Source: Streptomyces sp. 1-11 (GTDB taxonomy: Bacteria > Actinomycetota > Actinomycetes > Streptomycetales > Streptomycetaceae). From it: a DNA stretch of 64,000 bases. The translations under genes and the position numbers were made by a program. Under the pieces are notes generated by a model. That model saw only the letters and a program-made list of their open reading frames with translations, was not told the DNA's origin and did not search any database. The DNA lies in contig NZ_BJTV01000003.1 in assembly GCF_007176755.1 (NCBI RefSeq), forward strand, positions 62,001-126,000, read 5' to 3'. Positions 8,525 through 16,488 of the stretch are shown here, in pieces (the first letter of the stretch is position 1; each line of letters starts with the position of its first letter).

Positions 8525-9811
8525 GTGGCCCAGGACACCCGACGGGAGGCTCGCTCGACCCGGCCGGCCAGCCCGGCGCGGGTCCTGCTGCCGTTGATCC
8601 TGCCCGCCGTGGCCGTCGGGGTGGCCGCGAGCCTCCTCTACGTGGGACTGAGCGTGGCGGCGGAGCAGCTCCAGCGCGTGCTGTGGGGGCCGCTGCCGGA
8701 CGCGCTGGGGATCGGCCCCTACTCGGTGCTGTGGATGTTCGTCATGCTGGTGGCGACCGGCATCGCCGTCGGGCTGGTCGTGTGGAAGGTGCCCGGTCAC
8801 GCCGGGCCGGACCCGGCGACCACCGGGCTCGACGCCCCGCAGCTGCCGCCCGTCGTGCTGCCGGGCCTGCTCCTGGCGACCGGTCTGATGCTGGCGGGCG
8901 GCCCGAGCCTCGGCCCGGAGAACCCGATCATCGCCGTGAACGTCGGCCTGGCGGCCTGGCTGGGCGGGCGTCTGCTGGCCCGGATGCCGGGCTCGCTGTG
9001 GCCGATGCTGGCGGAGGCGGCGACGATCGGGGCGCTGTTCGGCACCCCGGTGGCCGCCGCCCTGGTCATCTCCGAGGCGCTGGCCGGGCGCCCGGCCCGG
9101 GGGCTGCTGTGGGACAACCTGTTCGCGCCGCTGACCGCGGCGGCGGTCGGGGCGCTGACCACCTCGCTGCTGTACCGCCCGGCCTTCGACCTCGGCCTGC
9201 CGCCCCTGGGCCACCCGCGCTGGCAGGACCTGCTGGCGGCCCTGGTACTCGCCCCGGTGGCCGCGCTGCTCGGCATGTGCGCCGTACGCGCCTTCCCCTG
9301 CGTCCACGCCGCCTTCCAGCGGTTGCGCCACCCGATGCTGATGCTTCCGGCGGGCGGCCTCGTGCTCGGCGTCCTGGCCGCCCTGGGCGGCCATCTGACC
9401 CTCTTCAAGGGCCTGTCGGAGATGGGCGAGCTGGCACACGACCCGACCGGCTGGACGGCGGGGCAGTTCGCCACGCTGGCCGTGGTGAAACTGGCGGCGA
9501 TGGTGGTCGCGGCCTCCTGCGGGTTCCGGGGCGGCCGGATCTTCCCCTCCGTCTTCGTCGGCGCCGCGCTCGGCCTGTGCGCCCACGCGCTCGTCCCGGC
9601 CGTGCCCGCGGCGCTGAGCGTGTCCGCGAGCGTGCTGGGCATGCTCCTGGCGATCACCCGGCAGGGCTGGGTGAGCCTGTTCACGGCCGCCGTCCTGGTG
9701 GTCTCGCCCGTCATCATCGCCCTGCTCTGCATCGCCTCGCTGCCGGCCTGGCTGCTGGTGACCGGGCGGCAGCAGATGCAGTTGCGCTCTGACGGCACCC
9801 CCGTCCGCTGA
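8525..9811 (+). CDS. CLC-family chloride channel/antiporter
   Basis: 428 residues from GTG 8525, with about ten hydrophobic segments. The signature GPSLGPENPI contains the G-x-E-x-P motif whose Glu is the gating glutamate in CLC proteins; a second half-motif GFRGGRIFPSVFVGAALG (the GxFxP ion-binding loop) occurs near residue 345. No CBS domains follow. It probably moves chloride, as a channel or H+/Cl- exchanger, across the cell membrane. No clear ribosome site is visible, so the start is tentative. Gad begins 26 bases after the stop, so the two are very likely co-transcribed; in Escherichia coli a CLC antiporter supports glutamate-dependent acid resistance by electrical shunting, which fits this pairing. 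Confidence 0.85.
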   Translation: MAQDTRREARSTRPASPARVLLPLILPAVAVGVAASLLYVGLSVAAEQLQRVLWGPLPDALGIGPYSVLWMFVMLVATGIAVGLVVWKVPGHAGPDPATTGLDAPQLPPVVLPGLLLATGLMLAGGPSLGPENPIIAVNVGLAAWLGGRLLARMPGSLWPMLAEAATIGALFGTPVAAALVISEALAGRPARGLLWDNLFAPLTAAAVGALTTSLLYRPAFDLGLPPLGHPRWQDLLAALVLAPVAALLGMCAVRAFPCVHAAFQRLRHPMLMLPAGGLVLGVLAALGGHLTLFKGLSEMGELAHDPTGWTAGQFATLAVVKLAAMVVAASCGFRGGRIFPSVFVGAALGLCAHALVPAVPAALSVSASVLGMLLAITRQGWVSLFTAAVLVVSPVIIALLCIASLPAWLLVTGRQQMQLRSDGTPVR

Positions 9812-9836
9812 CCCCGTTCCCGTCTGGAGACACCTC

Positions 9837-11240
9837 ATGGCCCTGCACAAAGGCACGGAGAAGCACAAGGAGCGCCTGCTGTCGGTCAACCCGTTCTACG
9901 GCGAGGCCAACCCGGTCGGCGGGATGACCGAGGCCCCGCCCACCCACCGGCTCCCCGACGCCCCGCTGCCGCCGTCCACGGCGTACCAGCTCGTGCACGA
10001 CGAGCTGATGCTGGACGGCAACTCGCGGCTCAACCTGGCCACCTTCGTCACCACCTGGATGGAGCCGCAGGCCGGGGTGCTGATGGGTGAGTGCCGCGAC
10101 AAGAACATGATCGACAAGGACGAGTACCCGCGCACGGCCGAGCTGGAGCGGCGGTGCGTGGCGATGCTCGCCGAGCTGTGGAACGCCCCCGACCCGGCGG
10201 CCGCGGTGGGCTGTTCGACCACGGGCTCCAGCGAGGCCTGCATGCTGGCCGGGATGGCGCTCAAGCGCCGCTGGGCGCAGCGCAACGCCGACCGCTACCC
10301 GGGAGCGCGCCCGAACCTGGTCATGGGCGTCAACGTCCAGGTCTGCTGGGAGAAGTTCTGCAACTTCTGGGAGGTGGAGGCCCGGCTGGTGCCCATGGAG
10401 GGCGACCGGTTCCACCTGGACCCGCAGGCCGCGGCCGAGCTGTGCGACGAGAACACCATCGGTGTCGTCGGCATCCTCGGCTCCACGTTCGACGGCTCCT
10501 ACGAGCCGATCGCGGCGCTGTGCGCCGCCCTCGACGGCCTCCAGGAGCGCACCGGGCTGGACGTCCCGGTCCACGTGGACGGCGCCTCCGGCGCGATGAT
10601 CGCGCCCTTCCTCGACGAGGACCTGGTGTGGGACTTCCGGCTGCCGCGCGTGGCGTCGATCAACACCTCCGGGCACAAGTACGGCCTGGTCTACCCGGGT
10701 GTCGGCTGGGCCCTGTGGCGGGACAAGGAGGCGCTGCCCGAGGAACTGGTCTTCCGGGTGAACTACCTGGGCGGCGACATGCCGACGTTCGCCCTGAACT
10801 TCTCCCGCCCCGGCGCCCAGGTGGTCGCGCAGTACTACACGTTCCTGCGGCTGGGCCGTGACGGCTACCGGACCGTGCAGCAGACCACGCGGGACGTGGC
10901 ACGCGCCCTCGCCGGGAAGATCGAGGCGCTCGGCGACTTCCGGCTGCTCACCCGCGGGGACGAACTGCCGGTGTTCGCCTTCACCACCCGCGACGACCTG
11001 CCCTACGACGTCTTCGACGTCTCCCGGCGGATGCGCGAACACGGCTGGCTGCTGCCCGCCTACACCTTCCCGCCGAACCGCGAGGACCTGGCGGTGCTGC
11101 GGATCGTGTGCCGCAACGGCTTCTCCCACGACCTCGCGGACCTGTTCGTGGACGACCTGGCCCGCCTGCTGCCGGACCTGCGCCGGCAGCCGCATCCGCT
11201 CACCAGGGACCGGGACGCGGCCACCAGCTTCCACCACTAA
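9837..11240 (+). CDS. gad: glutamate decarboxylase
   Basis: 467 residues, a PLP-dependent group II decarboxylase. Diagnostic blocks: NLATFVTTWMEPQA, the cofactor region CSTTGSSEACMLAGMALKRRW, and SINTSGHKYGLVYPG, whose His-Lys supplies the Schiff-base lysine. It converts glutamate to GABA and consumes one cytoplasmic proton per turnover. It follows the CLC gene by 26 bases, an apparent two-gene acid-stress or GABA unit; no GadC-type antiporter is in the window. The stop codon TAA (11238-11240) is formed by a TA target site plus the first base of a MITE, so the element inserted exactly at the end of the gene and may define its 3' end. Confidence 0.95.
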   Translation: MALHKGTEKHKERLLSVNPFYGEANPVGGMTEAPPTHRLPDAPLPPSTAYQLVHDELMLDGNSRLNLATFVTTWMEPQAGVLMGECRDKNMIDKDEYPRTAELERRCVAMLAELWNAPDPAAAVGCSTTGSSEACMLAGMALKRRWAQRNADRYPGARPNLVMGVNVQVCWEKFCNFWEVEARLVPMEGDRFHLDPQAAAELCDENTIGVVGILGSTFDGSYEPIAALCAALDGLQERTGLDVPVHVDGASGAMIAPFLDEDLVWDFRLPRVASINTSGHKYGLVYPGVGWALWRDKEALPEELVFRVNYLGGDMPTFALNFSRPGAQVVAQYYTFLRLGRDGYRTVQQTTRDVARALAGKIEALGDFRLLTRGDELPVFAFTTRDDLPYDVFDVSRRMREHGWLLPAYTFPPNREDLAVLRIVCRNGFSHDLADLFVDDLARLLPDLRRQPHPLTRDRDAATSFHH

Positions 11241-11401
11241 GGGCTGTCCCGTAATCCCCGGTGGATCAGCGCGCGGCGTCAGATGCGGTGCATCGCAAGG
11301 CGGAGGGTCGTCCTCATACTGGGCGTATTCGGGCGATCCGACAACGCGGCGAGGCGCCGTAGCTGTCGTCGCGTGCCCGCCGGGGATTACGGGACAGCCC
11401 T
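11240..11401. mobile_element. 162-bp miniature inverted-repeat element (MITE), TA target duplication
   Basis: Perfect terminal inverted repeats (AGGGCTGTCCCGTAATCCCC inward from 11240, its complement ending at 11401) flanked by TA dinucleotides at 11238-11239 and 11402-11403. With the flanking bases the identical arms extend to 24 positions. The interior (about 120 bases) has no plausible coding frame. A TA duplication points to mobilisation by an IS630-type or an IS5-group (IS427-like) transposase, which is not encoded here. Ends of this AGGGCTGTCCCG type recur in Streptomyces genomes. The palindromic ends would also fold into a strong RNA hairpin and could serve as terminator for gad. Confidence 0.85.
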
Positions 11402-11439
11402 TAGGGCCCTTCGTCCGGATCAGGCCGGATCAAGGCGGA

Positions 11440-12081
11440 TCAGCGGTCGTCCCCCGGATGCCGCTCCCCCGTCGCGTACGGGTTCTCCTGGCCCTCGGCG
11501 AGGACGCCCACGAACGGCTCGCCCTCCCCCGCGAAGGTGTACGCGCCGGCCGCCAGGCGGTCGACGAGTCCCTGCGTCCAGGCGGCGTCGGAGTCGGCCG
11601 TGTGCAGCCAGAGGTTCATGATCTCGCCGATGTGGCCGAGCCGGGCGGGGCCGTCCTCGGGGATGTAGTGCCCGGTGACGGCCGACCGCCACTGGCCGAT
11701 GCGCCGGATCCGCTCCCGGAGCAGGTCCAGCGCCTCGGCCCGGTCCAGTTCGACCAGGAAGCCGATGGCGGCCGACTGGACGTCCGTCTTCTGGCCGTAG
11801 GAGACCAGGGCTTCGCGCAGCAGCCGGAAGAACTCCGTCTCGCCCGCGCCGGTGATCTCGTACTCGGTGCGCGGCGGGCCCCCCGCGGTGGACGGGGCGA
11901 CCTCGTGCGCGTGCAGCAGTCCCTGCTTCGCCAGCTGCTTCAGGGCGTGGTAGATCGAGCCCGGCTTGGCGTTGGACCACTCGTGCGCGCCCCAGTACTC
12001 CAGGTCGCCCCGGACCTGGTAGCCGTGGGCCCGCCCGTGCTGACGGACCGCGCCCAGCACGAGGAGACGGATCGCTGACAT
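11440..12081 (-). CDS. PadR-family transcriptional regulator
   Basis: 213 residues from ATG 12081 (MSAIRLLVLGAVRQHGRAHGY). Residues 1-90 form the PadR winged helix, with the typical GYQVRGDLEYWGAHEW and GSIYHALKQLAKQGLL recognition region and the REYEIT-like wing (RTEYEITGAGE). The C-terminal half is a helical dimerisation domain of the Vir family. PadR proteins are usually ligand-responsive repressors of nearby genes. It is 23 bases downstream of the dinB-like gene on the same strand, so it may sit in that operon. No strong ribosome site precedes the ATG. The ligand is unknown. Confidence 0.88.
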   Translation of the reverse strand: MSAIRLLVLGAVRQHGRAHGYQVRGDLEYWGAHEWSNAKPGSIYHALKQLAKQGLLHAHEVAPSTAGGPPRTEYEITGAGETEFFRLLREALVSYGQKTDVQSAAIGFLVELDRAEALDLLRERIRRIGQWRSAVTGHYIPEDGPARLGHIGEIMNLWLHTADSDAAWTQGLVDRLAAGAYTFAGEGEPFVGVLAEGQENPYATGERHPGDDR

Positions 12082-12104
12082 GCCGTCCAGGTTATTGCCG
12101 CGGC

Positions 12105-12644
12105 TCAGCCCCGCTGCTCCAGGGCCACCAGCTCGAAGGCGGTCTTCCCGTCCAGGGACTCCCGGATGATGTCGGCGTGCCCGGCGTGCCGGGCGGTCTC
12201 GCGGATCAGGTGCAGGCACAGCCAGCGCAGGGAGACACGGCCCTCCGGCGGGAACCAGGGATCGGGCGGCAGCGGGAAGGTGTCGTCCAGGCTCGGCGCG
12301 GAACGGATGTACTTCTCCGTCTCGGCGGCGACCTGCTGCCAGTACGCCAGCTGTCCGGCCACCGTCTCGTCGTCGGCCAGCCGGAAGCACTCGTGCCAGT
12401 TCGACTGGTCGCGGTGGACCGCCGGCGGCTCCTGCCGGGCCCGGGCCAGCCAGCTCTGCTCGACCTCGGCGGCATGCTTGAGCAGGCCGCCCAGGGACAG
12501 CTCGCTGGCGCTCGGACGGGACCGGGCCTGCTCCTCCGTCAGCCCCAGCAGCGCCCTGCGGATGCCGCCCCGCTGCTCCTCCAGGAACGCGAGCAGCGCA
12601 CCGCGCTCGTCGCCCTGTGTCTCCGCCGCCACGTGCGTGACCAT
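12105..12644 (-). CDS. DinB family protein (DUF664, mycothiol-transferase fold)
   Basis: 179 residues. A four-helix DinB-like protein with the expected metal-ligand histidines: His in LGGLLKHAAEVEQSW (about residue 55) and the pair in LHLIRETARHAGHADIIRE (about 148-152). Members of DUF664 bind a divalent metal and several act as mycothiol-dependent thiol transferases in actinomycetes. The frame begins at ATG 12644. It precedes the PadR gene with a 23-base gap, which suggests co-expression and possible control by that regulator. Specific substrate cannot be read from sequence. Confidence 0.85.
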   Translation of the reverse strand: MVTHVAAETQGDERGALLAFLEEQRGGIRRALLGLTEEQARSRPSASELSLGGLLKHAAEVEQSWLARARQEPPAVHRDQSNWHECFRLADDETVAGQLAYWQQVAAETEKYIRSAPSLDDTFPLPPDPWFPPEGRVSLRWLCLHLIRETARHAGHADIIRESLDGKTAFELVALEQRG

Positions 12645-12756
12645 GACCGGCCGCCTTTCATCGGGTCCTCTTGCCTGACACCGATGACGCTACGGGCCCT
12701 TGCGGTCAGCTTCTGTCCGCAAGGGCCCGGCACGCGCGGGAAGGTCCCGCGGACGG

Positions 12757-14217
12757 CTAGAAGGGGAAGCCGCTGCGGCCGTGCTGCACCGAGATCCACT
12801 TGACCGTGGTGAAGGCCTCGACCGTCGTCTCGCCGTTCAGCCGGCCGAGGCCGGAGTGCTTCTCGCCGCCGAACGGCACCAGCGGCTCGTCGTGCACGGT
12901 GCCGTCGTTCACGTGGAACATGCCGGTGTCGATCCGCTTGGCGAAGGCGACACCGCGCTCGACGTCGGCCGTGTGCACGGCGCCGCTGAGGCCGTAGGGG
13001 GTGTCGTTGACGAGCCGGACCGCCTCCTCCTCGCCGTCGAAGGGCACGAGGAAGACGACCGGGCCGAAGACCTCCTGCTGCAGCAGGGCGGAGCCGGCGG
13101 GGACGTCGGTGAGCACGCTGGGCTCGACCAGGTTGCCGGTGGTGGCGCCGCGCACCAGGGCGGTGGCGCCCTCGGCGAGGGCCTGCTCGACCACGCCCGC
13201 GAGGGCGCTCGCCTGCTGGGAGTTGATCACCGGGCCGATGACGGTCTGCGGGTCGCGCGGGTCGCCGGTCTTCAGCGTCCGGACCTTGGCGACGAACTTC
13301 TCGGTGAACTCCTCGGCCACCGAGCGGTCCACGAGGACCCGGTTCGCCGCCATGCAGACCTGGCCCTGGTGGACGAAGCGGCTGAAGACGGCCGCGTCCA
13401 CCGCGTAGTCGAGGTCGGCGTCGTCCAGGACCACCAGCGCGCTGTTGCCGCCCAGTTCGAGCACTGCGCGCTTGAAGTGGGAGGCGCAGACGGTGGCGAC
13501 GTGCCGGCCCACCTTGTCGGAACCGGTGAAGGAGATGACCTTGGGGATCGGGTGCTCGATGAAGGCGTCGCCGATCTCGGCTATGTCGGTGACGACGACG
13601 TTGAGCAGACCGCCCGGCAGCCCCGCCTCCTCGAAGATCTTCGCGACCAGGGTGCCGCCCGCGATCGGGGTGTTCTGGTGCGGCTTGAGGACCACGCCGT
13701 TGCCGAGCGCGAGGGCCGGGGCCACTGACTTGACCGACAGCAGGAACGGGAAGTTGAACGGGCTGATCACGCCCACCACGCCCACCGGCACCCGGTAGAC
13801 GCGGTTCTCCTTGCCGTCGGCCGGGGAGGGCAGGATCCGGCCCTCGGGGCGCAGCGCCAGGTTGACCGACTCGCGCAGAAACTCCTTGACCAGGTGCAGC
13901 TCGAAGCCGGCCTTCACCCGGGTGCCGCCCAGCTCGGCGACGATCAGGTCGGCTATCTCCTGCTCGCGCTCCTCGATCAGCCGCAGCGCCCGCTCGAACA
14001 CCGCGCGGCGCGCGTACGGGTTGGTCGCGGCCCACTGCTTCTGGGCGCGGGCGGCGCTCCGGTAGGCCTGGTCGACCTCGTCGACCGTCGCGACGGTGAT
14101 GGAGGCCAGCTTCTCGTCGTCGTACGGGTTGAAGTCGATGACGTCCCAGGAACCGCTGCCCTGGCGCCATTCACCGTCGATGTACTGCTGGGCCAGGTCG
14201 CTGAAGTAGGACGGCAT
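12757..14217 (-). CDS. NAD(P)-dependent aldehyde dehydrogenase
   Basis: 486 residues with the full ALDH fold: the NAD site and FNFPFLLSVKS block, the general-base Glu in VLELGGNSALV and the catalytic Cys in HQGQVCMAANR. It oxidises an aldehyde to the acid; sequence style resembles benzaldehyde/vanillin-type dehydrogenases, but substrate assignment by eye is unsafe. ATG 14217 is chosen because GAGGG lies five bases upstream; an in-frame TTG at 14229 sits on top of that site. It is flanked by the DinB gene and the XRE regulator, all on the minus strand but with gaps that suggest separate transcripts. Confidence 0.92.
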   Translation of the reverse strand: MPSYFSDLAQQYIDGEWRQGSGSWDVIDFNPYDDEKLASITVATVDEVDQAYRSAARAQKQWAATNPYARRAVFERALRLIEEREQEIADLIVAELGGTRVKAGFELHLVKEFLRESVNLALRPEGRILPSPADGKENRVYRVPVGVVGVISPFNFPFLLSVKSVAPALALGNGVVLKPHQNTPIAGGTLVAKIFEEAGLPGGLLNVVVTDIAEIGDAFIEHPIPKVISFTGSDKVGRHVATVCASHFKRAVLELGGNSALVVLDDADLDYAVDAAVFSRFVHQGQVCMAANRVLVDRSVAEEFTEKFVAKVRTLKTGDPRDPQTVIGPVINSQQASALAGVVEQALAEGATALVRGATTGNLVEPSVLTDVPAGSALLQQEVFGPVVFLVPFDGEEEAVRLVNDTPYGLSGAVHTADVERGVAFAKRIDTGMFHVNDGTVHDEPLVPFGGEKHSGLGRLNGETTVEAFTTVKWISVQHGRSGFPF

Positions 14218-14285
14218 GTGATCCCTCAATCGGTAGCAGACAGGAGCGACGTCACGGTCTGATCACACGTCATCGTACTTGTGTT

Positions 14286-15146
14286 TCAGGTGAGTTGACG
14301 GAGTCCCCGGAGAAGATCCCGGCTCTCGTCCGGACCCGGGCTGTCCTGCTGGAGCTCCTTCAGCGCCTGCTCGTACTGGGCGACGTCCTCGCGCTTGTCC
14401 AGGTACAGGGCGCTGGTGAGCTGCTCCAGGTAGACCACGTCGGACAGGTCGGCGTCGGGGAAGCTGAGGATGGTGAAGGCGCCGCTCTCGCCGGAGTGCC
14501 CGCCGAAGCTGAACGGCATCACCTGAAGCCGGACGTTGGGGCGCTCGGAGACGTCGATCAGGTGCTGGAGCTGGCCGCGCATCACGTCACGGTCGCCGTA
14601 CGGCCGGCGCAGGGCGGCCTCGTCCAGGACGATGTGGAACTCCGAGCCGTTGTCCGCGAGCAGGTGCTTCTGCCGTTCCAGGCGCAGCGCGACCCGCCGC
14701 TCCACGTCGTCCGGGCTCGCGCCCTTCATGCCGCGCCTGACCACCGCGCGGGCGTACTCCTCGGTCTGCAGCAGGCCGTGCACGAACTGCACCTCGTACA
14801 CCCGGATCAGCGAGGCGGCGCCCTCCAGGCCCACATAGGTGGGGAACCAGCTCGGCAGCACGTCGGTGTAACTGTGCCACCAGCCCGCCACGTTGGCCTC
14901 CCGGGCGAGGGAGAGCAGCGACTCGCGCTCCGCCTCGTCACTGATGCCGTACAGCGTCAGCAGATCCTCGACGTCCCTGGTCTTGAAGCTCACCCGGCCC
15001 AACTCCATCCGGCTGATCTTCGACTCGGACGCGCGGATCGAGTAACCCGCCGCCTCGCGCGTGATCCCCCGTGCTTCACGCAGCCGCCTGAGTTGCGAGC
15101 CGAGCAGCATGCGCCGCACCACCGATCCGGGCTCTCCCGCGCTCAC
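14286..15146 (-). CDS. XRE-family helix-turn-helix regulator with DUF5753 (WhiJ-like)
   Basis: 286 residues from GTG 15146, which has GGGGAGG nine bases upstream; the TTG at 15164 would overlap that site. Residues 15-70 are the XRE HTH (LGSQLRRLREARGITREAAGYSIRASESKISRME), and about 95-280 is DUF5753 (WWHSYTDVLPSWFPTYVGLE, FVHGLLQTEEYARAV). This combination defines the large WhiJ-like family in Streptomyces, which act with small DUF397 proteins and RsbW-like ATPases in developmental control. Here the ATPase gene is divergent and the DUF397 gene lies 0.9 kb away, making a complete triad. The HTH protein is the obvious candidate to bind the repeat sites at 15343 and 16424. Confidence 0.9.
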   Translation of the reverse strand: MSAGEPGSVVRRMLLGSQLRRLREARGITREAAGYSIRASESKISRMELGRVSFKTRDVEDLLTLYGISDEAERESLLSLAREANVAGWWHSYTDVLPSWFPTYVGLEGAASLIRVYEVQFVHGLLQTEEYARAVVRRGMKGASPDDVERRVALRLERQKHLLADNGSEFHIVLDEAALRRPYGDRDVMRGQLQHLIDVSERPNVRLQVMPFSFGGHSGESGAFTILSFPDADLSDVVYLEQLTSALYLDKREDVAQYEQALKELQQDSPGPDESRDLLRGLRQLT

Positions 15147-15223
15147 GTTCGCCAGCCTCCCCAACCGTCTTCAGGGGCCGCAGTCTGCCACTAAAACACT
15201 TCGAGCAGTACTCGCCCGGTTAC

Positions 15224-15274
15224 GGAAACGGAAAGAGGCCGGCCGTTTCCCGCAGGCAGAGGTAGGTACCTCTG
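15224..15274. promoter_or_regulatory. two inverted repeats between the XRE gene and the ATPase gene
   Basis: First repeat: GGAAACGG (15224-15231) with CCGTTTCC (15243-15250), 11-base spacer. Second: CAGAGGTA-GG-TACCTCTG (15257-15274), a near-continuous 18-bp palindrome. They lie 78-128 bases upstream of the XRE start and upstream of the ATPase gene, where operators for either gene would be expected. Neither resembles the TGCATCTGC repeats further right, so more than one regulator may act here. No direct evidence of function. Confidence 0.45.
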
Positions 15275-15342
15275 ACAGTGGCATGGTCCAATGTGGCGGA
15301 AAAAATGGCCAAGAAGCGGTACGGGAGGGATCATTTCGGTCA

Positions 15343-15371
15343 CGTGCACGTGCATCTGCCCTTGCATCTGC
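15343..15371 (+). promoter_or_regulatory. 29-bp direct-repeat site upstream of the ATPase gene (copy 1 of 2)
   Basis: The site consists of CGTGCACG followed by two TGCATCTGC units at 15351-15359 and 15363-15371, a 12-base period. A copy with 26 of 29 identical bases lies at 16424-16452 in opposite orientation, upstream of the DUF397 gene. In both cases the site reads in the same direction as the gene it precedes. The shared sequence and phasing are those expected of one regulator, most simply the neighbouring XRE protein. It ends 72 bases before the ATPase start codon. Confidence 0.6.
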
Positions 15372-15443
15372 CTGTCCCATCCGAAAACATGGTGCCGCGC
15401 CACCGCTGCATCGCTACGACCGCGAATTCCGGGAGTGCCTCGC

Positions 15444-15992
15444 ATGGGGACGAATGGATCGACCATGCTCAAGCCGTTACGGCAGGGCCTTCCGCCGTTG
15501 GACCCCGCAGCCGTCTCCGATGCCGCCTCCTGTGCCCTGCCGGCCCGGTTCGAGGCGGTGGGCGAGGCCCGGCGCTTCACCCGCCGCACCCTGGACCAGT
15601 GGGACGTGGGCGACCGCTTCGACGACATATGCCTCGTCGTCTCCGAACTCGTCACCAACGCCCTGCGGCACGGCCTGCCCATCCCGCACCAGCGTCCGTC
15701 CGGCGAGACGCGGCAGACCGCGCCCGCGGGCCCGGCCGACGCCGGCTGCCCGCAGCAGGCGCCCGCCGTGCGGCTGCACCTGCTGCGCTGGACCGAGCGG
15801 CTGGTGTGCGCGGTGCGCGACCCCAGCGACGAGACACCGGCGCCGCGCGATTCGGACGACTTCTCGGCGGAGTCGGGCCGGGGCCTGTTCCTGGTCGACT
15901 CCTTCGCCGACGGCTGGGGCTGGCACCCGCTCGCGGGCGCGCTCGACGGCAAGGTCGTCTGGGCGCTGTTCCGGCTCCGGACGGCCGGCTGA
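15444..15992 (+). CDS. RsbW-like histidine-kinase-type ATPase (anti-sigma-like, AbaA/WhiJ module)
   Basis: 182 residues from ATG 15444 (GGGAG at 15431-15435). It is a single HATPase_c domain: the N-box SELVTNALRHG near residue 70 and the G-box ESGRGLFLVDSFADGWGW near residue 150, with a Pro/Ala-rich insertion (about residues 85-110) between them. Proteins of this size in Streptomyces resemble the anti-sigma kinase RsbW/SpoIIAB and occur with WhiJ-like and DUF397 proteins. It may bind and inhibit a sigma factor or another partner. The frame is open back to 15291, but that stretch covers the repeat site and has unusual Cys-rich content, so it is taken as untranslated leader. Confidence 0.82.
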   Translation: MGTNGSTMLKPLRQGLPPLDPAAVSDAASCALPARFEAVGEARRFTRRTLDQWDVGDRFDDICLVVSELVTNALRHGLPIPHQRPSGETRQTAPAGPADAGCPQQAPAVRLHLLRWTERLVCAVRDPSDETPAPRDSDDFSAESGRGLFLVDSFADGWGWHPLAGALDGKVVWALFRLRTAG

Positions 15993-16071
15993 GGCGGCGC
16001 GAGGCCGAGTCACGCCGGGTGTCTACGCGCGTACACCGGGTGGGTCGCACCGCAAGAGTCGCTGAGTCGTT

Positions 16072-16341
16072 TCAGCCGGCTATGAGGTGGTCGAACTCGC
16101 CGTCCTTGACGCCGAGGAGCATCGCCTCGATCTCCGCGCGCGTGTAGACGAGCGCGGGCCCGTCCGGGAAGCGGGAGTTGCGCACCGCCACGTCGCCGCC
16201 GGGCAATCGCGCGAACTCCACGCAGGAACCCTGCGAGTTGCTGTGCCTGCTCTTCTGCCAGGCCACTCCGTCAAGCTGCGTCGCAGCCATGCCGTTGTAC
16301 ACGTCGAACCCCCCGTACACGCCGTCAACGTCGCGGTCCAC
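16072..16341 (-). CDS. DUF397 protein (small partner of WhiJ-like regulators)
   Basis: 89 residues from GTG 16341, which follows GGGGAG by six bases; GTG 16302 (after GGGGGG) is an alternative. The DUF397 core is clear: VAWQKSRHSNSQGSCVEFARLPGGDVAVRNSRF in sections, ending PALVYTRAEIEAMLLGVKDGEFD. DUF397 proteins are small, often acidic, and genetically antagonise or tune the WhiJ-like DNA-binding protein. With the XRE gene (14286) and the ATPase gene (15444) this completes the triad. The second copy of the 29-bp repeat site lies about 80 bases upstream, so its promoter is probably controlled by the same regulator as the ATPase gene. Confidence 0.85.
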   Translation of the reverse strand: MDRDVDGVYGGFDVYNGMAATQLDGVAWQKSRHSNSQGSCVEFARLPGGDVAVRNSRFPDGPALVYTRAEIEAMLLGVKDGEFDHLIAG

Positions 16342-16423
16342 AGGTCGCTCCCCGGTGGTGCACTTGGCTGATGTGGCCATGGATGTCTTGGTCAACTGGT
16401 CCGGATCATAGCTGCGTTCATGT

Positions 16424-16452
16424 GCAGATGCATGAGCGGATGCACGTGCACG
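16424..16452 (-). promoter_or_regulatory. 29-bp direct-repeat site upstream of the DUF397 gene (copy 2 of 2)
   Basis: Read on the minus strand: CGTGCACG, then TGCATCCGC (complement of 16436-16444) and TGCATCTGC (complement of 16424-16432), again 12 bases apart. Only three of 29 positions differ from copy 1, and the CGTGCACGTGCATC lead is identical. Two copies with conserved spacing, each pointing into a gene of the same functional module, argue for an operator rather than chance. Confidence 0.6.
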
Positions 16453-16488
16453 GGGGGTGGTGCCGCGGTTACAGCTTTGACGTCCGCT

